Shown here in pieces: positions 23,341 to 35,584 of a stretch of DNA of 64,000 nt (positions are counted from its first letter, which is position 1; each line of letters starts with the position of its first letter). The notes beneath the pieces were generated by a model. That model made no database searches. It saw only the letters and a program-made list of their open reading frames with translations, and had not been told where the DNA came from. This DNA is from Homalodisca vitripennis (lineage: Eukaryota > Arthropoda > Insecta > Hemiptera > Cicadellidae), in NCBI RefSeq assembly GCF_021130785.1, contig NC_060215.1, positions 121,972,501 through 122,036,500 on the forward strand, written 5' to 3'. A program made the translations under genes and the position numbers.

Positions 23341-24960
23341 ATTTATAATTTTTTTTTAAATAAAACTAAAGGCGCAGAAAAATATTAGTGTTGTTTAAAT
23401 TTGAAGAAATATTTCGATATAAAATTTGGGAGATGTAGTAGCAATTACTAGTTGAGATAGATTTATTCACTCTAAAATATCGAATTCCAGAACTATTGGA
23501 ATAGCGGGTATTATGTAAATGTAAAACTGGAGAAAAGAGGTTACTGGAATTTTTGTAAATATAAAGTAGGAGATTCTTGATATGAAGTTGTCTTATGGTA
23601 AATATTTCAGTTTCTCTGTATAGAGTGTCAGTAGTGAATCGGCGGGGGTTTTTAAATCCTATTTTTAATATAGCTTTTTGAGCAACATTGAGTGATTGAA
23701 GAATTGTTTTGCACCCCAAGCGATTATTCCAAAAGAGAGCAGTGATGATACGCTTAGTACGCCAATCTTACTTCTCGTCTGCCTAGAACATCTCTCAGTT
23801 GATGAAATGCAAATACCTGTATATATATTTACGGAGGTTTTTTTATAGTAGTTCTATGTGCTCTGTCCATTTCACTCGGCGGTCAAATGTGACACCTAGG
23901 TAATTGTAACTGCTCACATTTTCTATAGATCTACATCCACATGTAGTGTCGAGATAATTGTCAAAACTGTGGATAACAAGATTTTGGAGAAAGTAATATG
24001 ATTTTATGGACAGCGAAAGTGGCATAAATTTAGTTTTCTGAATGTTTAAAGAAAGAAAATTTTGATCAAACAATTTTTTTAAACATGGAGATCTTTTAAT
24101 GCTTTTATTTGAGTTACTTCCCATGTTTTTGAACAAACAAACAGTAGAGTGTCATCTGCAAACAAGAAACTTTTACTCAGTAAGTTCAATTTAGAAACTT
24201 TGTTAATATATATTAAAAATAAAATTGGCCCCAGAGTACTGCCCTGTACTACCCCGTAGTTAACTGAAAGAGGTTCGCTCTCAGCCCCACAAATGGTCAC
24301 ATACTGTTGCCTATTATTCAGATAGCTTTGAAACCATGAGAGGGCCCTGCCACGAACCCCTTATCGCCTCCAACTGAACTAATAATTTAGCTTTGTGGAC
24401 ATAATCAAAAGCTTTTTTAAATCTAAGAAAATTAGCGTAACATAGTCATTACATGGGATGGCATCATTGATTTCTTTATTAACTTCAAATAAGGCATCTG
24501 AAAAATGTTTGTCCCGCCGAAACCCATACTGACACTCATATAAAATGTTGTTACCCTGAATGTATTGTAAAGTTGGTATTTAACGGTTATCTCCAGCACT
24601 TTAGAGAATACACTTAAAAGAGATATAGGACTGTAATTTATGTCTTTGTAATCGTTGGATTTATACAGAGGAAATACTTTGGCAATTTTAAAATTGTCTG
24701 GAAAAAGGCCGGAAGTCAAGCTGAGATTTATTAAGTGTAAAAAGGCTGTAAAATAATATTTAGGTTTTCTTTAAGCATAGGAAACGAGACACCGACACGA
24801 CCCGGAGCGGATCTGCCACGCATTCCAGTCACATAACTTGCGAGATCCAGTTCATTAATAGTGTGAAACTCGAAGTCAGTGATAAGACTTAATTCCGAAT
24901 CACGCATCAGCGGCTCCCTACCGGCGTCAACAGCACTCGCCAAGTTGTAGCCTACTGCTG
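23341..24960 (-). mobile_element. Non-LTR retrotransposon, family F, RT region, decayed
   Basis: The minus-strand frames from 24943 to 23366 give a continuous LINE RT. In order they are VTGMRGRSAPGRVGVSFPML, FKIAKVFPLYKSNDYKDINY with SPISLLSVFSKVLE (fingers), YGVVQGSTLGPILFLIYINK, FLFADDTLLFVC near 24145-24175 (catalytic FADD), LSLNIQKTKFMPLS, NYLGVTFDRRVKWTEHI near 23850-23905, and a C-terminal AQKAILKIGFKNPR..TLYRE block at 23600-23700. Frames change at least four times. The A-rich 3' end lies near 23345-23360. No endonuclease domain was found upstream, so the copy is probably 5'-truncated near 24960. Confidence 0.87.
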
Positions 24961-26293
24961 CAAAAAAGTATTAAATTAGTTAGCCGCCCGTGTACACAAA
25001 CCATGGGTGGAAGGTATACCCGGAAAGTATTTATCAATAGGAAAAGGATATTTGTTATTTACATTCCCAGATAATTCGCTTATTACACTCCAAAACAATT
25101 AGCATTTCCTCCAATTTCACTCATCCTTGTTCTATAATATTGTCTTTTTAGATTTTTCCAGGTCTTGATCAATGTTAATCTATATTTTTGATAGTGATTT
25201 CTAAAGTTTACATTAAAAGTTTGCCTTTTTAATGATTTGCTTTAATTTGTTTGTCTCTAACTAGAACTGAGCGTATCAGACTGGGCGTTATCCTTGGGTT
25301 TAATTTTTTTTGAACGGGATTAAATATGTTTGATAGGTATATTGGATTTTTCGATCGAACTTTGGATAAGTGAGCAAAATGTTTGTGTGCAAGAATTTAC
25401 ATCAACAAAACTCCAGACCGAACTCTAGTCTGAGTGAATAAGATTGTCGGTGAGTAGAGTGCGATTAACGCAAGTGGGGAGAGCGGCGGCGTTGTCAGTG
25501 ACTGCAACAGAGACAGCGACAGTGGCAGCAATAGTTAGAGCAGTACTGTAGTGGTCAGTAATACTTGTCTGGAACACTGCTGACTGACGATGTTCATAAT
25601 TTTTTATAATATCAAGAGGAGAGCTATTTGTGTGGGATTAAAGAACTCCAATGAAAAACAGTCATTGTAGTTTACATTTGTTATTATAAAAATTATATGT
25701 ATTCCCGTATTATAATTATTTAAATATTATCAAATTCACAGAACATTAAATAATTAAAAAAATTCAAATAAATGCAATGCTAGAACATATCTGTTTCATT
25801 TTTTGTATAATTTAATGTGTTTTTTCAAAATAACTTATTTGTCGATACTAATTGACAATTCGAAATCGTGAGTTTAAACTGATATTAAAGAGATTATTGC
25901 ACGTTCATATTGGCGGATACCAAGTAAACGCACCCGAAAAACAGATAGCGTTTGTTTGTTGAAAGGTTAGTATTAGTGTTCCGTGCGCGCAGCTAAATTC
26001 CTCCATCTGTAAAATTATACTAAAAACTATTTTAAATCCTCGTGAAATAACAAGACTGTTCCTTGTCTTCAAAGAACGTTGATAAAGTTTTGTGACAGAA
26101 TAGTTTATAAAATAATAATTTTTTAGTACTATTTTCGAATTGACGTCATTCCTCACATGCAAACCCTGAGTTGATCGTGAAAGATGTACGGGTAACTACT
26201 TACAACTTTGAGTCTTCTTAATTTTTCCGCTTGGGTTAAGAAAATAAAACACTGCATTTGCTCATCAACTAAATCTAACTAGGCTATGTTTGT

Positions 26294-26297
<4 letters not shown>
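24961..26297. other. Unassigned stretch
   Basis: A GC-richer patch at 25440-25560 has a CAGYGAC-like short repeat (AGAGACAGCGACAGTGGCAG). Otherwise AT-rich and without recognised genes. Confidence 0.4.

Positions 26298-26349
<52 letters not shown>
26298..26349. repeat. (AT)n microsatellite
   Basis: About 26 AT units. Confidence 0.96.
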
Positions 26350-26353
<4 letters not shown>

Positions 26354-26741
26354 GTATATATTATAGTATATTGATGACCAGTTATTCTTTGTTACGTCTT
26401 ATTACGTATTTTTAAGAGCTAGAATTACGATATAACCTAGAATAGGTGAATATGTGTTTTAATAAATGATCATTATAAAACCTCAGTATGAGGCACTGAC
26501 ACCCAATGGACGGTCCAACAAAAGGAAGAGGCCACCGGATGGTGCATTAAAGAAAACGTAGGAGACACTAAATAAACAGGTCAACTGCAGTTGGTATGAA
26601 CATCAAATTAAACAACGTATTATATCAAGAAAGTAAAAACTACAAGACCTTATTCACAATCCAGTTCATGGTAATCAGTAAGTTGCGTATCCTGCCTGCT
26701 ATATCCAAAAATCGTCGTCCTTAGTTCTCCAATGTCTCAAC
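26350..26741. other. Left flank of the 146-bp satellite
   Basis: Unique-looking sequence. A basic frame at 26480-26560 (GRSNKRKRPP) is short and unassigned. Confidence 0.35.
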
Positions 26742-29228
26742 ACAACTTCAACACGAGTGCTTTCCATTTCACCTTCCGAATAGTGACTCAAAATCTACCA
26801 GTTTATGTATGGTAAAGTGAATGTAGCACCGAAACAACTGACATGTTGTGCAAACATAAGCAGTAGTTTATTAAATTACAATTTATTACAACTTCAACAC
26901 GAGTGCTTTCCATTTCACCTTCCGAATAGTGACTCAAAATCTACCAGTTTATGTATGGTAAAGTGAATGTAGCACCGATACAACTGACATGTTGTGCAAA
27001 CATAAGCAGTAGTTTATTAAATTACAATTTATTACAACTTCAACACGAGTGCTTTCCATTTCACCTTCCGAATAGTGACTCAAAATCTACCAGTTTATGT
27101 ATGGTAAAGTGAATGTAGCACCGATACAACTGACATGTTGTGCAAACATAAGCAGTAGTTTATTAAATTACAATTTATTACAACTTCAACACGAGTGCTT
27201 TCCATTTCACCTTCCGAATAGTGACTCAAAATCTACCAGTTTATGTATGGTAAAGTTGAATGTTGCAGCACCGATACAACTGACATGTTGTGCAAACATA
27301 AGCAGTAGTTTATTAAATTACAATTTATTACAACTTCAAACACGAGTGCTTTCCATTTCACCTTCCGAATAGTGACTCAAAATCTACCAGTTTATGTATG
27401 GTAAAGTGAATGTAGCACCGATGCAACTGACATGTTGTGTAAACATAAGCAGTAGTTTATTAAATTACAATTTATTACAACTTCAACACGAGTGCTTTCC
27501 ATTTCACCTTCCGAATAGTGTCTCAAAATCTACCAGTTTATGTACGGTAAAGTTAATGTTGCACTGAAACAACTGACATGTTGTGCAAACATAAGCAGTA
27601 GTTTATTAAATTACAATTTATTACAACTTCAACACGAGTGCTTTCCATTTCACCTTCCGAATAGTGTCTCAAAATCTACCAGTTTATGTTCGGTTAAGGT
27701 AATGCTGCACTGAAACAACTGACATGTTGTGCAAACATAAGCAGTAGTTTATTAAATTACAATTTATTACAACTTCAACACGAGTGCTTTCCATTTCATC
27801 TTCCGAATAGTGTCTCAAAATCTACCAGTTTATGTACGGTAAAGTGAATGTTGCACTGAAACAACTGACATGTTGTGCAAACATAAGCAGTAGTTTATTA
27901 AATTACACTTTATTACAACTTCAACACGAGTGCTTTCCATTTCACCTTCCGAATAGTGTCTCAAAATCTACCAGTTTATGTACGGTAAAGTTAATGTTGC
28001 ACCGATACAACTGACATGTTGTGCAAACATAAGCAGTAGTTTATTAAATTACACTTTATTACAACTTCAACACGAGTGCTTTCCATTTCACCTTCCGAAT
28101 AGTGACTCAAAATCTACCAGTTTATGTACGGTAAAGTGAATGTTGCACTGAAACAACTGACATGTTGTGCAAACATAAGCAGTAGTTTATTAAATTACAA
28201 TTTATTACAACTTCAACACGAGTGCTTTCCATTTCACCTTCCGAATAGTGTCTCAAAATCTACGAGTTTATGTTTGGTTAAGGTAATGCTGCACTGAAAC
28301 AACTGACATGTTGTGCAAACATAAGCAGTAGTTTATTAAATTACAATTTATTACAACTTCAACACGAGTGCTTTCCATTTCACCTTCCGAATAGTGTCTC
28401 AAAATCTACCAGTTTATGTATGGTAAAGTTAATGTTGCACTGAAACAACTGACATGTTGTGCAAACATAAGCAGTAGTTTATTAAATTACACTTTATTAC
28501 AACTTCAACACGAGTGCTTTCCATTTCACCTTCCGAATAGTGTCTCAAAATCTACCAGTTTATGTTTGGTTAAGGTAATGCTGCACTGAAACAACTGACA
28601 TGTTGTGCAAACATAAGCAGTAGTTTATTAAATTACAATTTATTACAACTTCAACACGAGTGCTTTCCATTTCACCTTCCGAATAGTGTCTCAAAATCTA
28701 CCAGTTTATGTACGGTAAAGTTAATGTTGCACTGAAACAATTGACATGTTGTGCAAACATAAGCAGTAGTTTATTAAATTACAATTTATTACAACTTCAA
28801 CACGAGTGCTTTCCATTTCACCTTCCGAATAGTGTCTCAAAATCTACCAGTTTATGTACGGTAAAGTTAATGTTGCACCGAAACAACTGACATGTTGTGC
28901 AAACATAAGCAGTAGTTTATTAAATTACACTTTATTACAACTTCAACACGAGTGCTTTCCATTTCACCTTCCGAATAGTGTCTCCAAATCTACCAGTTTA
29001 TGTACGGTAAAGTTAATGTTGCACCGATACAACTGACATGTTGTGTAAACATAAGCAGTAGTTTATTAAATTACACTTTATTACAACTTCAACACGAGTG
29101 CTTTCCATTTCACCTTCCGAATAGTGTCTCAAGATCTACCAGTTTATGTACGGTAAAGTTTATGTTGCACTGAAACAACTGACATGTTGTGTAAACATAA
29201 GCAGTAGTTTATTAAATTTCACTTTATT
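26742..29228 (+). repeat. 146-bp satellite, 17 tandem units
   Basis: Units start ACAACTTCAACACGAGTGCT and end TTAAATTACAATTTATT. Starts fall at about 26742, 26888, 27034, 27180, 27332, 27478 and so on to 29081. Units are 146 bp except a 152-bp unit 4 and 145-bp units carrying the GGTTAAGGTAATGC variant (units 7, 11, 13). Units 1-5 share GACTC, TATGGTAAAG and TAGCACCGA variants. Units 6-17 mostly have GTCTC and TTGCACTGA. ACAAC-TGACAT-GTTGT in each unit is a small palindrome. The 60-codon frames within it are by-products. Confidence 0.98.
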
Positions 29229-30105
29229 ACTTTAAGATTGAAATGGGTACGAATGTGATAGAACGTCTATTTTTTAAGACATGAAGATAAGAGTTTATGA
29301 AATGAAATAGATCATGTTTTTAATTTTGAACAGAGCTAGAAAACCCCCAAGAGATATGTCTGGGGCTTTTAGGACAATAGCTCTACGTTACTTATTTATC
29401 AGCTGTGAGAGTTTCAAGTTATTACTTATTAACTTACGAGATAAGATATTGAATTACTACACTAACTAATTACGCAGATCTCGCGGCTGTGTACTGCCTT
29501 CTCTGACCGTGATACTATTTGCTCTACACAACAGCTAACTTGTTGCTCTTTCGCAGTATCAGGCGCGACAGCCCGCTTGCAAAATCAGTTTAATATCACT
29601 TTATATTATACATTTGAGCTATAGTTATTATAAGTTCTTTGCAAAACGTTTTCTTATTTTATAATTTAGTTACTATTGTATTAAGAGAGGTTTCCTGCTT
29701 AATTCAGTTTTCCCCAATATGGTGCCGGATTTTATGAGACAAAAATATTTTAAGTTGTAAAATTTAGTATTTCTTTTTGCTTTAAATTTTTGTTGTAATA
29801 TATTCATCCTCAAAATTAGGCATTTAAAATGTTTCCCTTTCATCTCTATAAGTATAAAGCCTACAAAAAATAATTTTAAGAATGGAGACTCTATTGAAAC
29901 AATACTTTAACACGGTGTCTCCATAAAATACATTCAAAGAATATTTGAAATACTAAATTAAAACAATAATTAAATGATCATGTCAAGCGGTGATTAAAAT
30001 GTATTCAAGTATATTATCATTTCAAAGTGACAATTATTATTAAAGCAAAAATAAAGAAATACAGCAAAGTAATCCCAGTTTTGGAGGAAGAGGTGTGTCC
30101 AAAAC
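29229..30105. other. Unassigned stretch right of the satellite
   Basis: AT-rich with one GC-richer patch at 29475-29585. No coding domain recognised. Confidence 0.45.
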
Positions 30106-30831
<726 letters not shown>

Positions 30832-32959
30832 ACAATGACACAGCTGATTTAATGTAAATAATACATTCTTAAAAAATATCATGAACTATCAAATTTTCTT
30901 CGGTGATAAATATTTCTAATTGCAAATTGTTGAATTATAATAACAATGAAAAAATTAGTTATAGTTATATGTTATATGCTAATTACAATGGTTAGTACCA
31001 TTTCTCATTGTTCCCTAAAGCTATGAAATGTAATGTTGTTTAGGACGATTTGATTGATCTGGTGGATAATATAATGACACCAAAGTAATAAAGGCAAGTT
31101 GTTTGTATGCTATCATCAGATGAAACAGAACACAAAAAAATTATAATTAAAAACCAATGTTACTGGAACTAACGTAGCTGCAGTGTTTGACGGGAAAATT
31201 AAACTAAAATATTGAATGTAAATGTTAATGTGAATGGCTATGGCAGGATGTTTACATCATGTTACTTTGGCGATTCATTGCATACAGTACTAGTGTACTA
31301 GTTTTGGAGAAGTGTCGTTCTAGAGAAACGCCTTGAGTTTTGTCCCATAAGAACAACGTTCTTTTGAACACTTTTACAGCTCTGTTTGTGATCATAGCAT
31401 TATGGGAGATTTGTCATTTCAAATTTGTGATAAATACGCATTCAACTGTTTATTTTTCTTTTTTCTTTTAAAGTGTATATTTTCTGAGTATTTAAACAAT
31501 AAAATGCCAAAAAGCTTTTGATTTTTCTAATAACTAACGAGACTGTAGAAAAGAAAAACAAAAAGCACTTACAAGGATCTTAATTATATTTTTAAAATAG
31601 GATATTCTTATAATTTATTTAACTAAAAATAAAGTCATAAAAGTGTTTTGAAGTTTAACATGGTTCTTATTGCGAACACGTGCTATATCAAGATGGTCGC
31701 AATTGTAACTGGCTCTTAAGCCTATTTATCTTTCGCTGCGCCAAAACCAGCTGTTTTAAACAATTTCTTGGTTGTGATCACATAGAAAAGTACACCAGAA
31801 AATTAGCCAACTCTATTAAGTTCCCATGAACTTTATAGAAGGTAATATAATTAGTTTAGAACTAAATGTCATTAAAAAGGATATGTTATTTAACAACAGT
31901 TTACAGGCAAAAAAGGAAAACATATAGTACAGAAAAAATAGATACTTAAACAATGAAATTAAGTATTAATACTAAAACGATTTGAAACCAAAATTAAATT
32001 AAAACCAAATAATGTCAGTCGTAGATGAATTAAAAAATAAATTAATGTTTTGTGCTAATGAAATGTGGATATTAATTATATGAAATGCTCTATATCAAAA
32101 TTGAAATTTTTTTTTAAAGTGGTATTTTTAACCATGTATCTATTATACATTATACTTTCTCATCATATAAACACATTAAAACATTCAGAAACAACCAATA
32201 ATATTGATAGTTTAAGTAATTTTGTACTTTCTACCGATAGATGATGTGCCACAAGATTGTTTTACAAATCGGGACTTTTTAAAAATGTATTGTGCACCTA
32301 CTTAAGTCATTGAATTTAACTGTTTGGTATAAATATAACTGGTTTTGTGGATCTACATTAGCCTACTTTGGATTAGTGGGTAGCTAATTGTGCTGACTAA
32401 ATTTTATATTTACTTTTAAAATAAGTTCTTTTGCTTATTTGAAATAAAACTTTGCAATCTGAGTTGACGAGGAGCTCAGGAGCGGCCTTAGCTTGAAAAC
32501 CAAAATGCTTTAAGAGCTTTCCAACTTCTGTCAACAAGACTCTATATTGTTAAGCTAAGATGTGACTGCATTTGCTTAGCTGGAACAGTTTTTCTTTGAT
32601 ATTAAATTAGTACTTGTAATGTATGTTGTGTAAATCAATAGTTTAAGATTTAACCTCATCTTAATCGCCTGTTACCATTAGTTGTCTATTTAGATCCTGC
32701 TTTCATTGCTTGGTAAGCCAGTGCAATATTGTAAGCTTTAATTAACTATATCCGTAGCTCTAGTCATGTAGCCTGTTGTAATGCAAAGAGTTTCAATACT
32801 GTTTCGTTATTTGATTCACTAAATAAAGCAACTTATCTAGTGAATAACTATTTCATTGTTCCTGCTTTCGAAACAACACTATATCTAAATCCCTCTTACA
32901 CCCTAGCCCCAATCTGGTAAATGAAATACAGAACATGTTGATGTAAATTTTAAGTGACT
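30832..32959. other. Unassigned AT-rich stretch
   Basis: No coding domain, splice-flanked exon or repeat identified over about 2.1 kb. Confidence 0.5.
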
Positions 32960-32965
32960 GCATAC

Positions 32966-33206
32966 TATGCCAATGGCGCAGTGTAGCGGGTACGGCGGTT
33001 ATTGCAAGATAACCAGATTAAGCAACGTCGAGCGTGGCTGCTGCTTGGATGATGACCGCTGAGTGATCCTGTCCTTGCAAGCAGCCCGCCTGCCCGGCCA
33101 TTGGTGGATGTCACCTCAAAGCCGTTGGTCCCCAGGTTAAGTGTTGAAGAGGTCTTCTTAGCCCTAACTTCGCCTGGTAAAATAACACGTTACTTTACTT
33201 TTACTA
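32966..33206 (+). mobile_element. 5S-rRNA-derived SINE (SINE3 type), copy 1
   Basis: The head AGATTAAGCAACGTCGAGCG (33014-33033), followed by GCTTGGATGATGACCGC (33045-33061), matches the internal control region of 5S rRNA (A box AAGTTAAGCAACGTCGGGCG, C box CTTGGATGGGTGACCGC). Pol III elements with this origin are called SINE3. A body with CCGCCTGCCCGGCC and a TACTTTTAC-type end follows. A second copy lies inverted at 34006-34270. The 5' end is taken near GCATACTATGCC by comparison with that copy. Confidence 0.83.
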
Positions 33207-34005
33207 TATTACCCATATAGTTGATACTTCGTGACTACAGACAGTTTACAGGAGAACATGTGTTATTCATAAAAGCCACATTCCATACAGTTACTGACCA
33301 TTTTATGACTTGAAAAAGTTAATAGAAGAACGTTTTTTCCTCAATGTCATAGAAGCCACAATCTATATAGTTAATACATTGGTTACAATACCAAATGCTA
33401 TTCTAAATCAAAATATGTTTATGTATGTGTGTGATTATATGTTGTAGCACTAATGAGGTCCCCACACATTCACTTTCCTCACAACCAAGGTCAAAGTGGT
33501 TCTCTGGGCGAGACCTTGATTTTCATTTTTGCATATTTGGTAAAACTTTGATAATAAATAAAGTATGATTACATTTTTTTCTAATGTCAGTCTGTAGCCT
33601 GCTGGAAGTGGTGGAGTAGCTGGGCGAGGTGGAAGATGTGACATCAAGAACAAGTACGCTGATTGTCTGTTACTTGTAGAACTATTAGAACCAGTCATAT
33701 TGCATCCCTGGAACAAATGTATATAGCTAGATGGTATATTCACTTATCCATTATAACAAGAAGGAACAAAACAGGAGGTTGTCTGACTGAGATAAAGGCG
33801 GAAATAATAGGAAGGGAGCTGCTCTTATCTCTCACCTGAAGTATAAGGAATCTGCTTACCATCAGTGTCTATTATGAATTATTTACTCCTTTTAATACAA
33901 AGTACGGGTATGTACAATAAAGCAAATACAGAAACTGTACTTTGCGAGGTTACGTACACATGCAACTGAATATCACAAATCAGTAAAGCTATGTTTTCAG
34001 ACAGG
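33207..34005. other. Spacer between inverted SINE3 copies, with an unassigned minus-strand frame
   Basis: The frame 33450-33743 (-) includes NMTGSNSSTSNRQSAYLFLM and PPRPATPPLPAGYRLTLE, preceded by an acceptor-like TTTGTTCCAG. It may be an exon but no family was recognised. Confidence 0.22.
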
Positions 34006-34270
34006 CAAGTAAAAGTAAAAAAGTAAAGCAAATATGTCTTATTTTACCAGGCGAAGTTAGGGCTAAGAAGCTCCCTCTAACACTTAACCTGGGGATCAAC
34101 GGATTAAAGGTGACTTCCGAACCACCACCAAAGGCCGAGCAGGCGGGCTGCTTGCAAGGACAAGACCAGTCAGCGGTCACCCATCCAAGCAGCAGTGACG
34201 CTCGACATTGCTTGATCTGGTTATCTTGCGATAACAGTTGTACCCGCTACACTGCGCTATTGGCAAGTGT
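34006..34270 (-). mobile_element. 5S-rRNA-derived SINE (SINE3 type), copy 2, inverted
   Basis: The reverse complement reads TTGGATGGGTGACCGCTGAC after a diverged GATCAAGCAATGTCGAGCGT, so this copy keeps a 5S C box closer to the gene than copy 1 does. The body and CCAGGCGAAGTTAGGGCTAA 3' part match copy 1. The two form an inverted repeat about 800 bp apart that could pair as RNA or DNA. Confidence 0.83.
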
Positions 34271-34814
34271 AAGATAGGACAATGTAGTTCTAACACTGAC
34301 TGGTCAAATAAAATATTTATCGTATTGTTTTCGTCTTCTGTGGTCTATAATTGAGTATAAATATAGAATTAATTCGATCATACTACTGTTTCACATAGAA
34401 CTCTGTTTTTGAATAAAATGTGACCGCTTTGTGGCCAATAAACTAAGAATATTCCATGATTACAGCCCGGAAGAATTATGGAAACCGTACTACTTGCTCC
34501 GTATTTAGTTTTGAAATAAAAATTAGGAAATTTAAATATGCATAAATTAGGGTTATGCGAGGTTTATTTGTTTATCAAGGCATTAATAACAATAGTAAAA
34601 TCATTTTAAGTATTCTTAAGTATCCAAAGTTATTTCAATAAGTTCCGAGAAGGTTTTACTTGATAACTACCCGGAAATTTACTGAGTTATTGTGTGGAAC
34701 GTTTTGTATAAGCCACAAATTGACCTTAGTTTTAATATTAATAACCGATGTGTTGATTTTTTATAGAAAGTACCAACTTATTTCAAAATTTAATTTTGTA
34801 CGTAACCAACAACA
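34271..34814. other. Unassigned AT-rich stretch
   Basis: Nothing recognised. Confidence 0.5.
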
Positions 34815-35272
34815 TAAAGAAGATAACAGAATTTTTAACATTTACCATATGTTACAAAAGCTATAACACAATGTTTCGAGGATTGGAATCTATCCTCTTC
34901 ATCAGGTGGGGGTTATTAATATATACAAGAGTAAAGAATAGAAAAAATAAAAGAAATGTATTGAAAGAAAATACAATTTGACATGTATCCCACTTCGCCT
35001 GTGCTGGTGTGACGTGTGATTGTGCTCTTGAATTCTCGAACTCGTGACTTGTGCTCGGGATTGCATCCTGCGCAGTAACAACGCCTGGACTGGACTCCAA
35101 GATTCTTTCGTTTATGTTTGAACCCTTTTCTTGCACTTCTCTTCTTCTTTTCCATTTATTTTTGTATGTATTAATACTCCCCACCTGACTAAGAGGATAG
35201 ATTCCAATCCTTGAAACGTTGTGTTATACCTTTTGTAACATAAGGTAAATGTTCAAAATTCTGTTATTCTTT
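34815..35272. mobile_element. Foldback/MITE-like element with long terminal inverted repeats
   Basis: The left arm from 34815 (GATAACAGAATTTTTAACAT, then GAGGATTGGAATCTATCCTC at 34878-34897) is matched in reverse complement by the right arm ending at 35272 (AGGATAGATTCCAATCCTTG at 35187-35206). Arms are about 115 bp with few mismatches and enclose about 230 bp. An inner GAGGATTGG-AATCTATCCTC makes each arm partly self-complementary. No transposase is encoded, so the element would depend on one elsewhere. Frames read across it (34861-35184) are spurious. Confidence 0.85.
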
Positions 35273-35354
35273 CAAACCTTACATCGTCAATATGAAACTT
35301 TAGACAAAATAAGAAGATACAAATAAGAAGAAATATGATTTAATTAAACAGGAA

Positions 35355-35584
35355 GACAGGAATTTATAGGAAGGGATTTGGTACCGCTATCCATTGAATT
35401 GACTCCCACGCTCTTAGCAGGCATTATACAAAAATTATTAACAGCCAAAAAGGTAATCGACGAAAGAAATATTGAAAGATTAGCTAATTTTGTAACACAG
35501 TACCTTCTAAACAATGTTAAATGTTTCAATGGCTGTTTACTTAAAGTGACCAAATATTTATGGCCATTTAAATTAATACACTAG
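35355..35584 (+). other. Unrecognised open frame preceded by an acceptor-like site
   Basis: After TTTAATTAAACAG (35350) a frame runs about 76 codons to TAG at 35582, with IELTPTLLAGIIQKLLTAKK and ERNIERLANFVTQYLLNN. Composition is more coding-like than the surroundings. It could be a terminal exon or a decayed repeat ORF. No family was recognised. Confidence 0.25.

Noticed and set aside
26742..29228. Series of 60-90 codon frames starting MYGKVNVA
   Set aside because: They recur every 146 bp because of the satellite. The period is not a multiple of three and frames end at random.
26742..29228. CRISPR-like array
   Set aside because: Units are contiguous 146-bp repeats without unique spacers, in a eukaryotic context.
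34861..35184. 107-codon minus-strand protein
   Set aside because: It lies entirely within the foldback element and uses its inverted arms. No motif.
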